A stretch of 46,831 bases of DNA from Xenococcaceae cyanobacterium MO_167.B27 (GCA_030065935.1 JASJCP010000061.1:1-46831), one strand, 5' to 3'. Numbered from the stretch's first letter, positions 25,992 to 36,079 are shown. Notes: generated by a model from the letters alone, not told the origin. A program made the numbers and translations.

Positions 25992-28900
25992 GGATTATAA
26001 ATTAATCAACAAGATTTATGTGGGTTCTTACTATCAGATCTATCGAGCAATTTATCAACACGGGGATTCTATAGGGTTGGCAAACCTTGGCGGTTATCGC
26101 TGTCAATCAGAGGCAACTTCAGTACTTATTAAAATAATAAACCCTCAGTTTTCTAATTTGGAAGCAGCAGCTTGGTTAAGAAATGAGTATCAAATTCTTG
26201 AAAGATTGACCCAGTCGAAGCCTGATTCGCCTATCATCGGTGGAGTACCTTCGACTTTATCAGGAATTATAAAACCTTATAGGTTGGAAAAATATAAAAA
26301 TAGTTTGGCTTTAGTCTTAGAAGATTTTGCAGGAGAATATCTAGATCGGTTTCTCGAAACCAAAAAACTTTCGATAGATAATTTTTTTACCGTAGCCATT
26401 CAGATAGTAAACATTCTTCAAAAGCTACATCACCATCAAATAATTCACAAAAATATTAAACCTTCTAGTATAGTTATTCATCCAGAAACTCTAGAAGTAA
26501 AAATTACCGATTTTAGTATTGCTACCAATGCTGTCAGAGAAAATATCTCCTCTGAGCAATTGAAAGCATCAAACATAGCTTATATCTCTCCAGAGCAAAC
26601 TGGACGCATGAATCTCCCTCTTGACTATCGCACTGACTTTTATTCTCTAGGGATTGTGTTCTACCAAATGCTAACTGGCAAACCACCTTATCAGGCTCAA
26701 GATTCATTACAGTTAATGTACTGTCATCTTGCTCAAACACCAGTTTCTCCTCATCAACTAAATTCAGATATTTCCGAAACAGTTTCCTCTATCGTGATGA
26801 AACTGCTCGCTAAAAATCCCGAAGAGAGATATCAAAGTGCTTATGGAATAAAAGAGGATTTAGAAACCTGTCAAATTCAGTATCAAATTCAAGGCAGAAT
26901 CGAACCGTTTGATATAGGAACATTAGATAAATGTAGTCAATTTATAATTTCCCCAAAACTTTATGGTCGCTCCTCAGCAGTAAATAGTCTCACATCATCT
27001 TTGGAAAGAGTTTTTGCTGGAGCAGTGGAAATGGTTGTGGTTAGTGGAAATTCAGGGATGGGGAAGACTACAGTGATTACCGAAGTCACTGAACCAATAG
27101 TTAGACAAAAGGGTTATTTTATTGCTGGCAAATTTGAGCAATTCAAAAGTAACATACCTTATGAAGCAATAATTCAAGCTTTTCGGAGTTTAGTACTACA
27201 GTTATTAATCGAAACCTCAGATCGTATCCAAATCTGGCAAGAAAAGATATTATCCGTAGTAGGAATAAATGCCAAAGTAATTACGGATATCTTACCAGAA
27301 CTAGAATTAATTATCGGTTCTCAACCAGATATACCCCAATTACCCCCACAAGAAACTGAGAATCGCTTTAATACTGTATTTGAACAGTTTGTCCGAGTTT
27401 TCGCCCACCAAGAATATCCTTTGGTGTTATTTCTTGACGATTTACAGTGGGCTGATTCTGCTTCTTTGAAACTACTTGATCTTCTATTAAGTAGTTCTAA
27501 TAGTCAATATTTGCTCATAATTACTGCATATCGAGACAATGAAGTTAATTCTAACCATCCTCTAATTCATACTATTAATAAGATACAACAAAACATTAGT
27601 GTTAGTAATATTGTTCTTCAACCTTTGACTCTTGATGATGTTAACCAGTTGCTTGTGGATACTTTACACTGTCAAGAGGAAAAATCCTTATCTTTAGCAG
27701 AGTTACTTGTTGAACGCACCGGTGGCAATCCTTTTTTCATAAATCAATTACTGCAAGCTCTCTACCAGGAAAAACTTGTAACTTTCGATTTTAATAGCTG
27801 GATTTGGTGCTGGCAGATGGAGGAAATTCGCGCCACTTCCATTAGTAATTATAATGTGCTGGAGTTAGTCGCCAGAAACATAGAAAAACTACCTCATACA
27901 TCTCAACAAGTATTAAAGTTAGCAGCTTGCATTGGCAGTCAATTTGATTTAGCAGTTTTGGCTAAATCCTGTAACCAAAGTCAAGATGAGATAGCTAAAG
28001 AATTAGAAAATATCTTACGAGCAGGAATTATTCTTCTGGTGGAGGAGCAACCAAACCCAGCTTATAAATTTTTACATGATCGCATTCAACAAACTACTTA
28101 TTCTCTTCTTGACGAAGCCGAAAAAATACAGACTCATCTGAAAATTGGTCGATTTTTACTTCAGCAGACTACACCCGCAAATATTGAGGAAAAAATCTTT
28201 AATATAGTTAATCATCTAAATATTGGTCGAAAATTACTCACTCAGGGTTCGTTTCACAATCATTTAGCAGAATTAAACTTAATAGCGGGGAAAAAAGCTA
28301 AAAATGCGTTCGCCTATAAAGTAGCAGCTAATTATTTGGATATTGCTTTAGAATTGCTGCCCTTGTCTGCTTGGAAAGATAATTACAATTTCATGTTCAA
28401 TGTTCATATAGAAGCGGTAGAAGTTCAATACCTACAAACCAATTTTGATCGTGCTGAAAAGCTAGCTAATGTTGTTATTAGTCTATCTAAGACATTACTA
28501 GAAAAAGTCAAAATCTATGCCATCAAAATCCATGCTTATATTGCTCAAGACCAGATGCAATTAGCTATAGATACTGGCTTGTCTATTTTAGAATTACTAA
28601 AAGTATCTTTACCAAATAATCCGACGCAAAATAAAGCTCCTAGTACTCAGCTAAATTTAGAGGACGATCACCTTAAATGCTTAGAAACTTTGCCTAAAAT
28701 GACTGATGGCTATAGCATAGCAGCCATGGAAATCTTAGCAAAAATTGCGCCTCCTGTATATATAGTCAAACCGCAATTGTTTCCCATTCTAGTCTTAAAA
28801 ATGATCGATCTTTGTCTGGAATATGGTAATTCTCGACTCTCAGCTTATGCCTATACTCTTTATGGTTTGCTGTTATGTGCTTCGGGCAATATCGATGCTG

Positions 28901-31134
28901 GATATCAATTGGGTAAACTAGCCTTAAGACTCCAAGAACAATTTGATGCTCCAGAAATTAAACCTAAAGTCAGCTTTCTTTTTAACAACACAATTCGCCA
29001 TTGGAAAGAACCAGCAATTTCTACCCTAGAAGATTTTTTAGAGGGGATTCAACAGGGAATAGAATTGGGGGATATCGAACACGCTTGCTTTTATGCCACC
29101 CGTTACTGTGCCTATCTATTTTTTGTCGGAGAGCCTTTACCATCTGCTGAGGAAAAATCCTCAAACTCAATCAAAGTGATACAAAACTTCAAACAAGATT
29201 TCCAGTTAAATTATGCTCGAATTTGGCAACAACTCAATCTAAATTTGCAAGGACTAGCTGAAGATAAGTTTTTACTGATTGGCAAGAGTTTTGATGAATC
29301 AAAAATGCTCCCCTTGTGGCTAGAAACTAATAAAGCCATGTCATTGTTTGCTTTTTACCTTGCTAAATTGATTCTCTGTTATTTGCTCAAAGATTACCAA
29401 CAAGCAATTGTCAATGCTCGTAAAGGAAAACAATACTTACAAGCCTCAGTGGGTATGATTTGCTTTACTGTGTATCATTTTTATTCTTCTTTAGCTATGT
29501 TGGCTGTATATGCGGAGCAATCTCCCATCGAATCAACATATCTGCAAGAAATAGTATCTTATCAACAACTTTTAAAACAATGGGCAACTCATGCTCCTGA
29601 TAATCATCTATACAAGTATGAGCTAGTAACAGCAGAAATAGCTAGAGTATTGGGAAAAAACCAACAAGCATCAGAACATTATGACAAGGCGATAACAATA
29701 GCAGCAAAGGCGGGATATATCCACGAAGCTGCATTAGCAGAAGAATTGACAGGAGAGTTTTATTTATCCCAAGGTAGAACTAAAATAGCTGGATATTATT
29801 TGACTGATGCTTACTACGGATATTGGCGTTGGGGAGCTTTAGCTAAAGTGCAAGATTTGGAATCAAGATATACTCAATTATTAACTCGAATTCCGACTCC
29901 AGAATTAACTGCTACCAATACTGAGGAATTAAAAATATATAGTCAGTCAGAAAGTCTGGCAAAATTAGATTTATTTTCGGTAATTAAAGCTTCTCAGGCT
30001 ATTTCTTCGGAAATTATTTTAGACAATTTACTATCTAAAATGATGGAAATTGTCATGGAGAATACGGGGGCGCAGAAAAGTATCTTATTGTTACAACAGA
30101 ATTCATCTTGGATGATAGCTGCATCGGCAAGGATTAATCCAGACATAGAAGTAGATCTTGTTCATATACCAATAGCAGAATATCTAGATTTACCCAACTC
30201 CATAATTAACTATATTCAAAGCACCCGCAACACAGTTATTTTAGAGCAAGCTAGTAATCAGGGCATATTTACTGAAGATCCATATATTGTTGAACATCAA
30301 CCAAAATCTATTTTGGCTTACCCTATGATTTATCAAAATGAACTACAGGGGATTATTTATCTAGAAAATAGTTTGGTTAGTGGAGCTTTTACGCAGAAGA
30401 AATTAGAAATATTACAAGTTTTACTATCTCAAGTCTCGATTTCAATTGAGAATGCTCGTCTGTATAAAAACCTGGAAAATCATGCTTCTGTGCAAAAGTC
30501 TTTAAAACAAAAAGAGATTTTACTCAAAGAAATTCATCATCGTGTCAAAAATAACTTACTTGTAGTTTCTAGCCTTTTAGAACTTCAAAGTAGCTATATT
30601 GAGCATCAGCCAGAAGTCATTAAAATACTCGAAAATTGTCAAAATCGGATTACATCTATGGCATTAGTTCATAAACATCTCTATGGCAATACTGAACTAG
30701 ATCGAATTAATTTGGCTCAATATATTAAATCTCTACTGGATAATTTAGCTTACTCCCAGGCGAGTCAAGAAAGAAATATTGATTTTGTTCTCGATCTTGA
30801 AAATATAGAGCTTAATATTGAAACGGCAAACCCCTGTGGTCTAATTATTAATGAACTAGTTTCTAATGCCCTCGAACATGGTTTTATCGATCGCGATCGT
30901 GGTAATATTTGGTTGAGTTTAAAACACAATCTAGAACGCAAGATCGTACTAATAATTCAAGATGATGGTGTAGGCTTCAAAGAAGATTTAGATTTATACA
31001 ACAGCGATTCTCTGGGATTAGAATTGGTTTGTAGCCTAGTTGAACAACTTAATGGGACGATAAATCTTGATAAGACTAGCGGTACTAAGATTGAAATTAT
31101 CTTTGACGAACTAGATTATGAAAGTAGAATTTAG
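25978..31134 (+). CDS. Giant hybrid: pseudo Ser/Thr kinase, AAA-type ATPase, GAF, histidine kinase
   Basis: 1718 residues. An N-terminal Ser/Thr kinase-like domain (1-290) has IHKNIKPSSI where HRD-K--N is expected, and DFS in place of DFG, so it is probably not a catalyst. An STAND/AAA-like ATPase region follows with Walker A GNSGMGKTT (about 356) and Walker B LFLDDLQWAD (about 486). A long helical repeat region (600-1310) and a GAF domain (1335-1500) come next. A HisKA_2-type histidine kinase closes the protein: IHHRVKNNLLVVSSLLELQS near 1519, NELVSNALEHGF, IIQDDGVGF, LGLELVCSLV. This architecture is known in cyanobacteria. It overlaps the EAL regulator by 14 bases and probably phosphorylates it. 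Confidence 0.9.
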   Translation: MRIFKDYKLINKIYVGSYYQIYRAIYQHGDSIGLANLGGYRCQSEATSVLIKIINPQFSNLEAAAWLRNEYQILERLTQSKPDSPIIGGVPSTLSGIIKPYRLEKYKNSLALVLEDFAGEYLDRFLETKKLSIDNFFTVAIQIVNILQKLHHHQIIHKNIKPSSIVIHPETLEVKITDFSIATNAVRENISSEQLKASNIAYISPEQTGRMNLPLDYRTDFYSLGIVFYQMLTGKPPYQAQDSLQLMYCHLAQTPVSPHQLNSDISETVSSIVMKLLAKNPEERYQSAYGIKEDLETCQIQYQIQGRIEPFDIGTLDKCSQFIISPKLYGRSSAVNSLTSSLERVFAGAVEMVVVSGNSGMGKTTVITEVTEPIVRQKGYFIAGKFEQFKSNIPYEAIIQAFRSLVLQLLIETSDRIQIWQEKILSVVGINAKVITDILPELELIIGSQPDIPQLPPQETENRFNTVFEQFVRVFAHQEYPLVLFLDDLQWADSASLKLLDLLLSSSNSQYLLIITAYRDNEVNSNHPLIHTINKIQQNISVSNIVLQPLTLDDVNQLLVDTLHCQEEKSLSLAELLVERTGGNPFFINQLLQALYQEKLVTFDFNSWIWCWQMEEIRATSISNYNVLELVARNIEKLPHTSQQVLKLAACIGSQFDLAVLAKSCNQSQDEIAKELENILRAGIILLVEEQPNPAYKFLHDRIQQTTYSLLDEAEKIQTHLKIGRFLLQQTTPANIEEKIFNIVNHLNIGRKLLTQGSFHNHLAELNLIAGKKAKNAFAYKVAANYLDIALELLPLSAWKDNYNFMFNVHIEAVEVQYLQTNFDRAEKLANVVISLSKTLLEKVKIYAIKIHAYIAQDQMQLAIDTGLSILELLKVSLPNNPTQNKAPSTQLNLEDDHLKCLETLPKMTDGYSIAAMEILAKIAPPVYIVKPQLFPILVLKMIDLCLEYGNSRLSAYAYTLYGLLLCASGNIDAGYQLGKLALRLQEQFDAPEIKPKVSFLFNNTIRHWKEPAISTLEDFLEGIQQGIELGDIEHACFYATRYCAYLFFVGEPLPSAEEKSSNSIKVIQNFKQDFQLNYARIWQQLNLNLQGLAEDKFLLIGKSFDESKMLPLWLETNKAMSLFAFYLAKLILCYLLKDYQQAIVNARKGKQYLQASVGMICFTVYHFYSSLAMLAVYAEQSPIESTYLQEIVSYQQLLKQWATHAPDNHLYKYELVTAEIARVLGKNQQASEHYDKAITIAAKAGYIHEAALAEELTGEFYLSQGRTKIAGYYLTDAYYGYWRWGALAKVQDLESRYTQLLTRIPTPELTATNTEELKIYSQSESLAKLDLFSVIKASQAISSEIILDNLLSKMMEIVMENTGAQKSILLLQQNSSWMIAASARINPDIEVDLVHIPIAEYLDLPNSIINYIQSTRNTVILEQASNQGIFTEDPYIVEHQPKSILAYPMIYQNELQGIIYLENSLVSGAFTQKKLEILQVLLSQVSISIENARLYKNLENHASVQKSLKQKEILLKEIHHRVKNNLLVVSSLLELQSSYIEHQPEVIKILENCQNRITSMALVHKHLYGNTELDRINLAQYIKSLLDNLAYSQASQERNIDFVLDLENIELNIETANPCGLIINELVSNALEHGFIDRDRGNIWLSLKHNLERKIVLIIQDDGVGFKEDLDLYNSDSLGLELVCSLVEQLNGTINLDKTSGTKIEIIFDELDYESRI

Positions 31135-31372
31135 ATAAGTAGTTATGCACTCATAATGGCGCGATAATTGACATAGGTAATAGGTATAGTTTTTTATCTC
31201 ATGTATCTTGTCTTCCCAACTCCTCCTTGTCTTTCTCAACTATTCAATTATGAATGAGTGCAAGAACTCTATTGTTATCACTTATAGCAATACATCAGAA
31301 AGTTAGGACATAAACTTCACAGGATACCTTTAATGTAATGTCCGTTCTCTTTACTTATACTGCCATAATTAC

Positions 31373-31400
31373 TCAGGGGTTGTACATGGTTAACCCCTGA
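31373..31400. terminator. Bidirectional 9-bp hairpin
   Basis: TCAGGGGTT and AACCCCTGA pair perfectly around a 10-base loop. It lies between the convergent ends of the giant kinase and the diiron-like gene (12 bases from the latter's stop), so it can serve both. T-runs are weak. Confidence 0.6.
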
Positions 31401-31412
31401 AGAGAAAACTGC

Positions 31413-32156
31413 TTATGCTACTTTTAAGTTCTGTTCTCGATCTAGCTGTAGAACCAATGGTTGTGATACTTGATAACCTTGAGCATAGGTTAACAGACTA
31501 TAAGTCCATTGAGTAAATAGTTCAAATACTTTTTCAACCAAATAAACGCTTTTTTGTCGAGTTCTTTCCGAAATATAGATAGTTTCAATAAACTCCCTCA
31601 CATTATTGGAACGAGTATTATGATCTTGTTCAGAATCACAATGACTACTACCAAAATATTGGTATTCTTGGTTGGTAATTAATTGCAATTCTTCAGTAAC
31701 TTGTTTGGTAATAGATAGCAAAACCTCAGCAGTTGCTTCTATTGCTTCCATAATTATTAGCTTTTCTACAGGTTCGGACTCAACAATAACTTTATAAAGT
31801 TCATGAGTTATAAATCGTGAAGTTTTAGTTTTGTCACTCCACAAAAATCTCAAAGAATGATTCAAATGTATCGAATAATTAAAGTCTAACTTTTCTAAAT
31901 CTGCTAAAAACCATTGCCAATGGAAATCATCTTCATAAGTATGCTGATTTAATATTTTTTGTATTGGGTCGTTAGTAGTATCTTGACGCAGAACATATTT
32001 ACATAAATCTGAAAAACTCATAATAAACGGCGCAGCACAAGGTGCAAAAGATAGTCTTTTTATCGGAACTATGCTTTGATCTTGCATAAATTCAAACAAG
32101 GGTAACTGGGAATATACTTGTTGTTTTTCTTTGATTAAAGCCAATATATCTTTCAT
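31413..32156 (-). CDS. Probable haem-oxygenase-like diiron oxygenase (HDO type)
   Basis: A 247-residue, mostly helical, soluble protein. It has HTYEDDFHWQWF (His72, Glu75, Asp76, His79), Glu137/Glu140 in IIMEAIEATAEVLL and HCDSEQDH (His172, Glu176, His179). The last has the spacing H-x3-(D/E)-x2-H that, as I recall, marks the iron ligands of HDO enzymes such as UndA and SznF. Those use O2 for N-oxygenation, decarboxylation or C-C cleavage. The N-terminal part (RLSFAPCAAPFIMSFSDLCKY) also looks like that superfamily. The substrate is unknown and no biosynthetic partner is adjacent. A long upstream region ends in a repeat array at 32541-32800. Confidence 0.6.
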   Translation of the reverse strand: MKDILALIKEKQQVYSQLPLFEFMQDQSIVPIKRLSFAPCAAPFIMSFSDLCKYVLRQDTTNDPIQKILNQHTYEDDFHWQWFLADLEKLDFNYSIHLNHSLRFLWSDKTKTSRFITHELYKVIVESEPVEKLIIMEAIEATAEVLLSITKQVTEELQLITNQEYQYFGSSHCDSEQDHNTRSNNVREFIETIYISERTRQKSVYLVEKVFELFTQWTYSLLTYAQGYQVSQPLVLQLDREQNLKVA

Positions 32157-32540
32157 TTTTGTAAATTAATTCCTAGTAAATATGTTAATAGTTAATCTTC
32201 AAACCTATATTTTATTTGTGATTTATGCAACTTATATAATTATAAAAATCACAATAGATCTCCATTAACTCTCAAGGTTTAAAGTCAGTTTTTGAAAAGT
32301 TCAAATCCAAATCTTCACTAATCAAGAATTTAGGAGAAAATAAGACATTAAAGACTGTCGCCAAAGATCCATAATTGAATCCTTTGCTCAAGATTTTCAA
32401 TATTTAGTTTTTTGGGTTAAACCAAAAGAATTAATGTCACGCTCTCATCCTTAATTGAGGATGACTTAGTGTAATACTTCTCTAATAAAGATTGGTTTTT
32501 GAATAACTACTTTAATTTAATTTAACATTAAAAAAGAAAA
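32157..32540. other. Upstream region of the diiron-like gene
   Basis: No gene is seen. It contains a hairpin TCATCCT/AGGATGA (32445-32464) and AT-rich stretches that should include the promoter of the leftward gene. Confidence 0.55.
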
Positions 32541-32800
32541 AAAATCGGTAATTTTGCTGACATTGGTGAACACAAAAAAATCAATACAGTGATTATACTA
32601 TATGGTTTTTAAAAATACAACTATAATTCAGTATTTTACAAAAAAAATCAGTAATTTTACTGACATTGGTGAACATAAACAAAAACACAGTAATTATACT
32701 GTAATATTATTAAATCACTACTGTAATTAAGTATAAAATATACTCAAAAAAATCAGTAACTTTACTGACATTGGTGAACACAAAAAATACAGTAATTTCA
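32541..32800. repeat. Periodic CAGTAA/TTACTG repeat array
   Basis: Three direct copies of a roughly 104-base unit, each with TGACATTGGTGAACA (32558, 32661, 32766). Within them the CAGTAA-TT-TTACTG palindrome or variants recur at about 32546, 32587, 32629, 32649, 32688, 32721, 32754 and 32790. The usual spacing is about 33-42 bases, with one gap of 20. It lies between the DUF3179 gene's end and the diiron-like gene's upstream region. It could be an operator array, a DNA-bending repeat, or a dispersed repeat amplified locally. Confidence 0.75.
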
Positions 32801-32893
32801 CATCTTGCACCGACACAAAAATATCTCAGTTTTTAGATTTTAGGTGTTAGGTTAAGAAAAAAAAAGTAAAAAGGAGTTATTATTCAAAAAGTC

Positions 32894-33931
32894 TCATTTG
32901 AAGTAGGCAGGATAGACAAAAGCAAAAGCAGTGGAACTAGGAATGATTGTGCCGTCCATCTCTCGCACTATTACCGTTTCCAATTGTTTATCCCAACTAA
33001 CCTTGATTTTACGACCATTAAATTCCACTACTTTGTCTCCCATTTGTTGTAATTGTTGATGATCGAATTGATCGCTTGCACCAGAAAACTGATTGTTGGG
33101 AGTTTGAGTATCGCTTTCCCAGATATAGCTAACAATAGCTTTGGGATGGTGTTCTAGATGTTGTTGGTTGCGGACGGGAAAGATAATTTGCCGATCTGTA
33201 TAGTAAGTTCCATAAGGATAGCGTTGATAGTCACGATTGTAGCCCGTATCGGTAGCGAGAATTTTACTGTCGGGGTACTGTTTTAACCAATTGCCCAGGG
33301 TGGTTTTAACTGCGGGAATTCTGACAAGATTCTGATTAACTGCTTTCCCTACTATCCCCATCCCCCAAGGTTGAGAATAGAGGGTATCATCAGCACGGTC
33401 ATACATCACCAGACAGCTTTGATAAAGTTTGCCCGAAACTCCATAGGTAGTATTATTCCTCTCAAAAACTACGATAGTGTCGCATAAAGGACAGTAGGAA
33501 ACAGTAAGATTTTTACCTCCTACAGTATCGTTAACAATCTCGTGCCAATTCATAATCCCAAAAGGATAGGCTTTGGCTTCTCCATTAACGACTACGCCAA
33601 TCACGGTTTCTTGTAAATTGAAGGGTGTGGTATTTTTAGTATCAAATTTAGGATAGTCAATACTGGGGATACCATCTTTAGGAGGTCCCCCATTAAGTAG
33701 CTCAGTTAGGTCAATACGGCTAGATTCAAATGGATTGATAGAAGAAGTGCGGATGTCTTCTAACTCTTGGTCTTGGTTGTGAAAATAGCTAGTTAGATGA
33801 AAATAGCGCAGTTTAAAATTATCCCATCCGACCGCTTGTAGCACTAAAATAGCCAACATCAAGCCAAATAGAGAAATTGTTGCTAGGGCTGGTTTGAGAG
33901 TGCGATTCATGGTTTTAGACTTCTTGACCAT
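32894..33931 (-). CDS. DUF3179 domain protein, membrane-anchored
   Basis: 345 residues. An N-terminal membrane segment or signal anchor (about 18-37) precedes an extracytoplasmic domain that matches my memory of DUF3179: a GIPSIDYPKF opening, VIGVVVNGEAKAYPFGIMNW, then the Cys pair in VSYCPLCDTIVVF, and the tail TGYNRDYQRYPYGTY. The function of DUF3179 is not known; the CPLCDT motif might bind metal or form a disulfide. The start could also be the Met at residue 8. No partners are evident; it is on the same strand as the diiron-like gene but 740 bases away. Confidence 0.8.
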   Translation of the reverse strand: MVKKSKTMNRTLKPALATISLFGLMLAILVLQAVGWDNFKLRYFHLTSYFHNQDQELEDIRTSSINPFESSRIDLTELLNGGPPKDGIPSIDYPKFDTKNTTPFNLQETVIGVVVNGEAKAYPFGIMNWHEIVNDTVGGKNLTVSYCPLCDTIVVFERNNTTYGVSGKLYQSCLVMYDRADDTLYSQPWGMGIVGKAVNQNLVRIPAVKTTLGNWLKQYPDSKILATDTGYNRDYQRYPYGTYYTDRQIIFPVRNQQHLEHHPKAIVSYIWESDTQTPNNQFSGASDQFDHQQLQQMGDKVVEFNGRKIKVSWDKQLETVIVREMDGTIIPSSTAFAFVYPAYFK

Positions 33932-34091
33932 TCTACCTACTACTATTTTTCTTTATCTTTCACTCTCAAAAATTAGTCGCTCATTAAATGTGCCTTAAAA
34001 TTCAATAAATATTCCCGTTGCTGAATGGGTAAGTAATGGCATTACAATCTAAAGTTAGATAAAAACTCGATAAATCAAACTAACAGAGGTA

Positions 34092-34514
34092 GTGATCTTG
34101 GAAAACCATCGCTTAATTATGTATCACAAGCAAGCCACTAGTGCGCGGGTTACGTTTTTACTCTTAAATGGTTCTGTTTGTCATTTTGATGGCTTACCTG
34201 CTGAATCAAAAATTGTTGACAGCACTATCGAAGAAGATGGAATTGTTGACTATCCAGAAAGCTTAATTTCAAATAGTACAAAGCGATTGGGACTATCTAG
34301 CAATATTCTTGAGATTGAAAAATCCTTTCAAGCGAAAGCGGGTAATTCCACTCTCACCTTCGACGTATATTTAGCTGGTTTTACCACGGTAGATCCTCCT
34401 CGGGAACAACTAGCCCATCTAGGAGGAAAGTTGATTAGTATTACTGAAGCAGTCCGCTTACAGAGAGTGGAAATAGAATTATTAGGCTTGGCTTATTCAT
34501 TTCTGATGGATTGA
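34092..34514 (+). CDS. Conserved unknown protein, about 140 residues
   Basis: 140 residues with a GTG start preceded by AGAGG. It has no membrane segment or signal. The segment ARVTFLLLNGSVCHFDGLPAE, then a run of short strands and LTFDVYLAGFTTVDPP, suggests a compact beta-rich fold with a C-terminal helix (AVRLQRVEIELLGLAYSFLM). I believe similar proteins occur in other cyanobacteria, but I do not know a function. It is convergent with the DUF697 GTPase, 5 bases apart. Confidence 0.65.
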   Translation: MILENHRLIMYHKQATSARVTFLLLNGSVCHFDGLPAESKIVDSTIEEDGIVDYPESLISNSTKRLGLSSNILEIEKSFQAKAGNSTLTFDVYLAGFTTVDPPREQLAHLGGKLISITEAVRLQRVEIELLGLAYSFLMD

Positions 34515-34519
34515 TTGTC

Positions 34520-36079
34520 TTACCAATCATCTTCTACTACTGCTTCTAATTCTTCTTCTTCCCAACTATCTTTCATCGGTTGTACTACTCTAGAGATAGC
34601 ATCCTTGACAAAGGCTTTAACAAACTCATCTTTGCGAGTGAGTTGAAACTGTTGCTGTACTACCTCTGTCATTCCTCCGTCACCCCAATTGCGATCGCGT
34701 CTAAAATACTCAATAAAACTTTTACCAGCAATACGAGTTAAATAAGCTGCGGATACTGCTTGGATGGCTTTCCCGACAACATAAGTTGCAAAGTGAAATT
34801 GTAAGGCTCTAGCTAGTAAATCAACCGCACCTTTAACTACTCCTAAACTTACTAGAGTTTTCCCCAAAGATAAAGCTAATTCTTTTCCCTTGTCGCTGTC
34901 TATTTCACAGTTGTAGATGCGTCCAATTTCTACTACCATTTGGGCGTTGACTGCTGCGGTGGCTAACATATCCACAACGGGTAAGGGTGTAACTGCTATG
35001 ACTCCTGCGCCTATCCACTGATAGCGATCAATTATCTTATCTGCTTGTCTGCGTCTCTGTCTGTCAATAATTTTTCGGGCATCTTCTCCTAAACGATGGG
35101 ATTGTAATAAAATATTGTCAGCGATTAAGTCTTCTCCTTCCGCACGTAATACTGCAACTAATCTTTTAATAAGAGGTATGATTTCCGGTTCGGGTTCAAT
35201 GATATCGCCACTGCGTAATTCTACTGGTTGAGGGTTAGCAGCAACAGCAATTACATCTGAACTCGAAATAAACTCTTTAACTCTGGCTTTGAGTTGTTTT
35301 AAAATTATGTTTTGATCTTCTTCAGTGTAAAGATCGATTTTATTCAATACTAACAGCGATCGCTTTCCTAGAGTAGCTAAGTCATACAGGGGTTTATATT
35401 CCGACTGACGCAGATCGTTATCCACTACAAACAAGAGTAAATCTGCTTCTGTTGCTAAGTGTCTTGCAATTTCTTCTCTTTCTGTTCCTGCGATACCAGC
35501 TTCTAAGATACCAGGAGTATCAGTAATCAGAATTTCTCTTTCTACTCCTTTAAGTTTTAAACTATAGGTTTCTCCTTCAGTAGTAGTTCCCATTGTAGGG
35601 TTAACCCTTCCCACAATTTCCCCCAGGATACTATTAACTAAAGAGGTTTTTCCTGCTGAACCCGTACCAAAGACAACAACTCTTATTTCTCCTCTAGCTA
35701 ATTCCGCTTCTATTTCCTGCGATCGCTTAAAAAAGGCTTCTCTAGCAATCTTATCCTGAATTTGTGATACTTGTTGACCAATAGCTTTAAGATTTTGTGC
35801 TGCTGCTTGGGTTTTGTTTTCTGGTACTCTAGCAGTAAAGGGACGCTTGCGAGATTTCTTACGAGAACCTTTAGCAGTGTAAAATTTAAAATAATAGATA
35901 AATCCTGCGATAAACAGTCCAATTAAAACAATTAGCAACAATAACAGGAAATTTGCTAACAAAGGAGCAGTAAAACTTACTTGAATATAAAGTCGGTAAA
36001 GAGAACTTACCAACCAAATAGAGAGTCCCAAAATAAGACTCAAGCCAACAAACAGAATCAGCAGACGGAATAAGGACAT
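34520..36079 (-). CDS. Era-like GTPase with DUF697 domain, membrane-bound
   Basis: 519 residues. Two N-terminal membrane helices (about 4-30 and 40-62) are followed by a basic stretch and a GTPase domain: Walker A GTGSAGKTS (138-146), DTPG (187-190) and NKID (246-249). The C-terminal part (about 345-500) has the hydrophobic segment IGAGVIAVTPLPVVDMLATA typical of DUF697, which is thought to insert in or touch membranes. The protein ends with an acidic tail EELEAVVEDDW. Such GTPases are widespread in cyanobacteria; the role is unclear, perhaps in membrane or cell-envelope processes. Confidence 0.85.
   Translation of the reverse strand: MSLFRLLILFVGLSLILGLSIWLVSSLYRLYIQVSFTAPLLANFLLLLLIVLIGLFIAGFIYYFKFYTAKGSRKKSRKRPFTARVPENKTQAAAQNLKAIGQQVSQIQDKIAREAFFKRSQEIEAELARGEIRVVVFGTGSAGKTSLVNSILGEIVGRVNPTMGTTTEGETYSLKLKGVEREILITDTPGILEAGIAGTEREEIARHLATEADLLLFVVDNDLRQSEYKPLYDLATLGKRSLLVLNKIDLYTEEDQNIILKQLKARVKEFISSSDVIAVAANPQPVELRSGDIIEPEPEIIPLIKRLVAVLRAEGEDLIADNILLQSHRLGEDARKIIDRQRRRQADKIIDRYQWIGAGVIAVTPLPVVDMLATAAVNAQMVVEIGRIYNCEIDSDKGKELALSLGKTLVSLGVVKGAVDLLARALQFHFATYVVGKAIQAVSAAYLTRIAGKSFIEYFRRDRNWGDGGMTEVVQQQFQLTRKDEFVKAFVKDAISRVVQPMKDSWEEEELEAVVEDDW

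Noticed and set aside
32541-32800. Array of repeats considered as CRISPR
   Set aside because: The long units are near-identical over about 104 bases and the short palindromes have related, not unique, spacers; no cas gene is nearby.
34520-34560. DUF697 GTPase acidic EDDW end considered as another DWF tail
   Set aside because: It ends in Trp without Phe and belongs to a different gene and locus; the match is too weak.
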